Positions 24,326 to 25,786 of a stretch of DNA of 25,786 nucleotides are shown here, piece by piece. A program made the position numbers and the translations under genes. Within the stretch, counting starts at the first letter, position 1. Each line of letters opens with the position of its first letter. Below the pieces are notes generated by a model. It worked only from the letters and a program-made list of their open reading frames with translations. It did not search any database and had not been told where the DNA came from. Source of the stretch: RECO01 sp050485385 (GTDB lineage Bacteria; Pseudomonadota; Alphaproteobacteria; Geminicoccales; Geminicoccaceae); the NCBI GenBank assembly GCA_050485385.1, contig JBJHBG010000073.1, positions 1 through 25,786 on the forward strand, read 5' to 3'.

Positions 24326-25255
24326 CTAATCCTCGATCGCGCCCTTGGTCTCGACGATCAGGCCGTAGGTGTCGGGCTCGCGGTGTTGGGCGAAGTCGAA
24401 GATGGTGCGCTTGAGGGCGGCGCAGCGGTCGAGGTCGAGGGCGGCCGTCACGACCTCGTCGCCGAGGCTGGTGCATTGCGCCATCACCTCGCCGGTGGGG
24501 GCGACGATGGCGCTGCCGCCGATCAAGAGGCAGTCCTCCTCGACGCCGGCCTTGGCGACGCCGACCACGAAGGTACCGTTCTGATAGGCGCCGGCCTGGA
24601 GCGACAACAGGTTGTGGAACGGATTGAGGTGGTCCATCTCCGGCGCCAAGGGGTAGTGGAACGGGGTGTTGTAGCCGATCATCACCAACTCGACGCCCCT
24701 GAGGCCCAGCATGCGGAACGCCTCGGGCCACCGGCGGTCGTTGCAGATCAGCGTGCCGATGCGCGCGCCGAAGGCGCGGCTGACCGGGAAGCCCAGGTCG
24801 CCGCGCTCGAAGAAGCGCTTTTCCAGGTGCTGGAACGGTCGCCAGGGCTCGGGTTCCTTGTGGCCCGGCAGGTGGACTTTGCGGTATTTGTGGACGATCC
24901 GGCCCTCGGCATCGACCACGACCGCGGTATTGAACCGGCGCAGTCGACCCTCGTCCTCCACCCGTTCGGCATAGCCGAGGTGAAAGGCGATCTCGAGCCT
25001 GCGGGCGGCGTCGAACAGCGGCTGGACGTCCGCGTTCGGCATCGAGCGCTCGTAGAAGGGGTCGAGGTCGGCGTCGCTCAGGTCCCAGCGCGGAAAGAAC
25101 GTCGTCAGCGTCAGTTCCGGAAACACCGCAAGGCCGGCGCCTTGGCGCTTCGCCCGTTCCAAGAGGGCGATCATGCGGGCGACGACCGCGCGACGCGGCT
25201 CGGCGCGGGCGATGGGGCCGACCTGGGCAGCGGCAACGACGATCTCTCGGCTCAT
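24326..25255 (-). CDS. N-carbamoyl-D-amino acid hydrolase (nitrilase superfamily)
   Basis: A 309-residue carbon-nitrogen hydrolase that releases amino acid, CO2 and ammonia from N-carbamoyl amino acids. The Glu-Lys-Cys triad is Glu47 in VFPELTLTTFFPRW, Lys126 in KYRKVHLPGHKEPEP and Cys171 in LICNDRRWPEAFRMLGL. The whole length, including FQHLEKRFFERGDLGFP, QAGAYQNGTFVVGVAKAGVEE and FDFAQHREPDTYGLI, resembles the Agrobacterium D-carbamoylase closely, which makes this specificity likely though not certain. ATG 25255 overlaps the stop of the diaminopropionate ammonia-lyase gene by four bases. No hydantoinase gene is in view. Confidence 0.93.
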   Translation of the reverse strand: MSREIVVAAAQVGPIARAEPRRAVVARMIALLERAKRQGAGLAVFPELTLTTFFPRWDLSDADLDPFYERSMPNADVQPLFDAARRLEIAFHLGYAERVEDEGRLRRFNTAVVVDAEGRIVHKYRKVHLPGHKEPEPWRPFQHLEKRFFERGDLGFPVSRAFGARIGTLICNDRRWPEAFRMLGLRGVELVMIGYNTPFHYPLAPEMDHLNPFHNLLSLQAGAYQNGTFVVGVAKAGVEEDCLLIGGSAIVAPTGEVMAQCTSLGDEVVTAALDLDRCAALKRTIFDFAQHREPDTYGLIVETKGAIED

Positions 25256-25786
25256 ACGGCCAACACCTCCTCTGCGGAACGCCCCACCAAGTCCCGGTAG
25301 AGCACCTCGTCGGTATCACCCTCGGTGCCGAAGACCAAGACGCGGCTCTCGAGCCCCAGCCCCAGCGCCGCCGCCACCTGTGGCCGCTCGCAGGCGGCGA
25401 GCATGCCGGCAAGGCCACAGGTGGCGCTCTCGCCCGCCACCACCGGCGGATCGCCGGCAGCGGGATCGGCGAGCGCGCGCATGACGGTCACCGCCGCCGC
25501 GTCGTCGATCACCAGCGCATCGTGGCAGCCGGCCTTCAGCACCTCCCAGGCGAGCACCGAGACCTCGCCGCATGCCAGCCCCGCCATCACGGTTTCCAGG
25601 TCGCCCGTGGCCGGGCGGCGCGCGCCCGCCGCGAGGCTCGGCGCGATGCAGGCCGCACGGTCGGGCTCGACGACGACGAAGCGCGGCCGCGCGGCGCCCC
25701 AGCGCAGCCAACTCGTCGCCAGCACCGCCGCGGCGACACCGCCGACGCCGCCCTGCACGGCGATGTGGGTCGGCGGCGCGGGCAGC
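25252..25786 (-). CDS. dpaL: Diaminopropionate ammonia-lyase, C-terminal part, cut by window end
   Basis: The last 177 or so residues of a fold-type II PLP enzyme that converts 2,3-diaminopropionate to pyruvate and ammonia. Visible are PTHIAVQGGVGGVAAAVLA (the Gly-rich cofactor phosphate loop), PRFVVVEPDRAACI, TVMAGLACGEVSVLAWEVL, DPPVVAGESATCGLAGML, and ESRVLVFGTEGDTDEVLY, which are characteristic. The active-site lysine and first half lie beyond the window. Other members of the serine/threonine dehydratase group are less likely because of the MAGLACGE and AGESA segments. It precedes and overlaps the carbamoylase gene, so the two act together, probably in breakdown of unusual amino acids. 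Confidence 0.9.
   Translation of the reverse strand, partial: LPAPPTHIAVQGGVGGVAAAVLATSWLRWGAARPRFVVVEPDRAACIAPSLAAGARRPATGDLETVMAGLACGEVSVLAWEVLKAGCHDALVIDDAAAVTVMRALADPAAGDPPVVAGESATCGLAGMLAACERPQVAAALGLGLESRVLVFGTEGDTDEVLYRDLVGRSAEEVLAV

Overview
The window looks like chromosome of a high-GC alphaproteobacterium, most likely Rhodospirillales-like. Supports from the genes are: a eukaryote-type dimeric NADP isocitrate dehydrogenase, a two-domain malic enzyme/PTA-like protein, a DUF1150 protein, a Tim44-domain protein, an overlapping hslV-hslU pair, and the housekeeping run maf-coaE-dnaQ / secB-fxsA-Tim44-mltA. Almost everything is ordinary core genome, densely packed, with many 4-bp ATGA stop/start overlaps. 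Both strands of these GC-rich genes carry long spurious open frames.

The most important structural fact is a run of ten Ns at 10808-10817 inside hslU. The two sides do not join into one gene. The right side ends about 109 codons after the point where the left side begins, so that stretch of HslU is present twice in two clearly different versions (roughly 60% identical by eye). This is best read as a scaffold join between two contigs, possibly from two organisms. Linkage between 1-10807 and 10818-25786 should therefore not be trusted.

Left contig. At 1-1833 (minus) there is a probable ferredoxin - MFS transporter - gloA (cut by the window edge) group. 1834-5171 is an accessory islet, visibly less GC-rich in places. 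It holds a DUF3800 protein with the broken end of an upstream gene, a winged-helix protein, an Abi-like HEPN protein, and noncoding DNA with hairpins. It is the best candidate for a defence-type system here, but only its parts are recognisable. A small DUF4926 protein and the malic enzyme maeB follow (minus), then htpX (plus) behind a heat-shock-type promoter, then an AI-2E family membrane protein and the C-terminal part of hslU (minus).

Right contig. The hslU N-terminal part and hslV (minus) also have a heat-shock-type promoter. A 68-residue orphan, icd with a strong terminator, and dnaQ, coaE and maf follow, all minus. A divergent DUF1150 gene (plus) comes next, then a MarR - OmpR-type regulator - EnvZ-type kinase operon (minus) facing away from ilvE and a LOG-family gene (plus). 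secB and fxsA (minus) are followed by a Tim44-domain gene and mltA (plus), a small two-helix membrane protein (minus), and an overlapping pair for N-carbamoyl-D-amino acid hydrolase and diaminopropionate ammonia-lyase (minus), the latter cut by the window end.

No tRNA, rRNA, CRISPR array, transposase or integrase was recognised. The candidate novelty is modest: the islet, a possible small transcript ending at a terminator near 2290, and possible regulatory DNA at maeB and at the small membrane protein.
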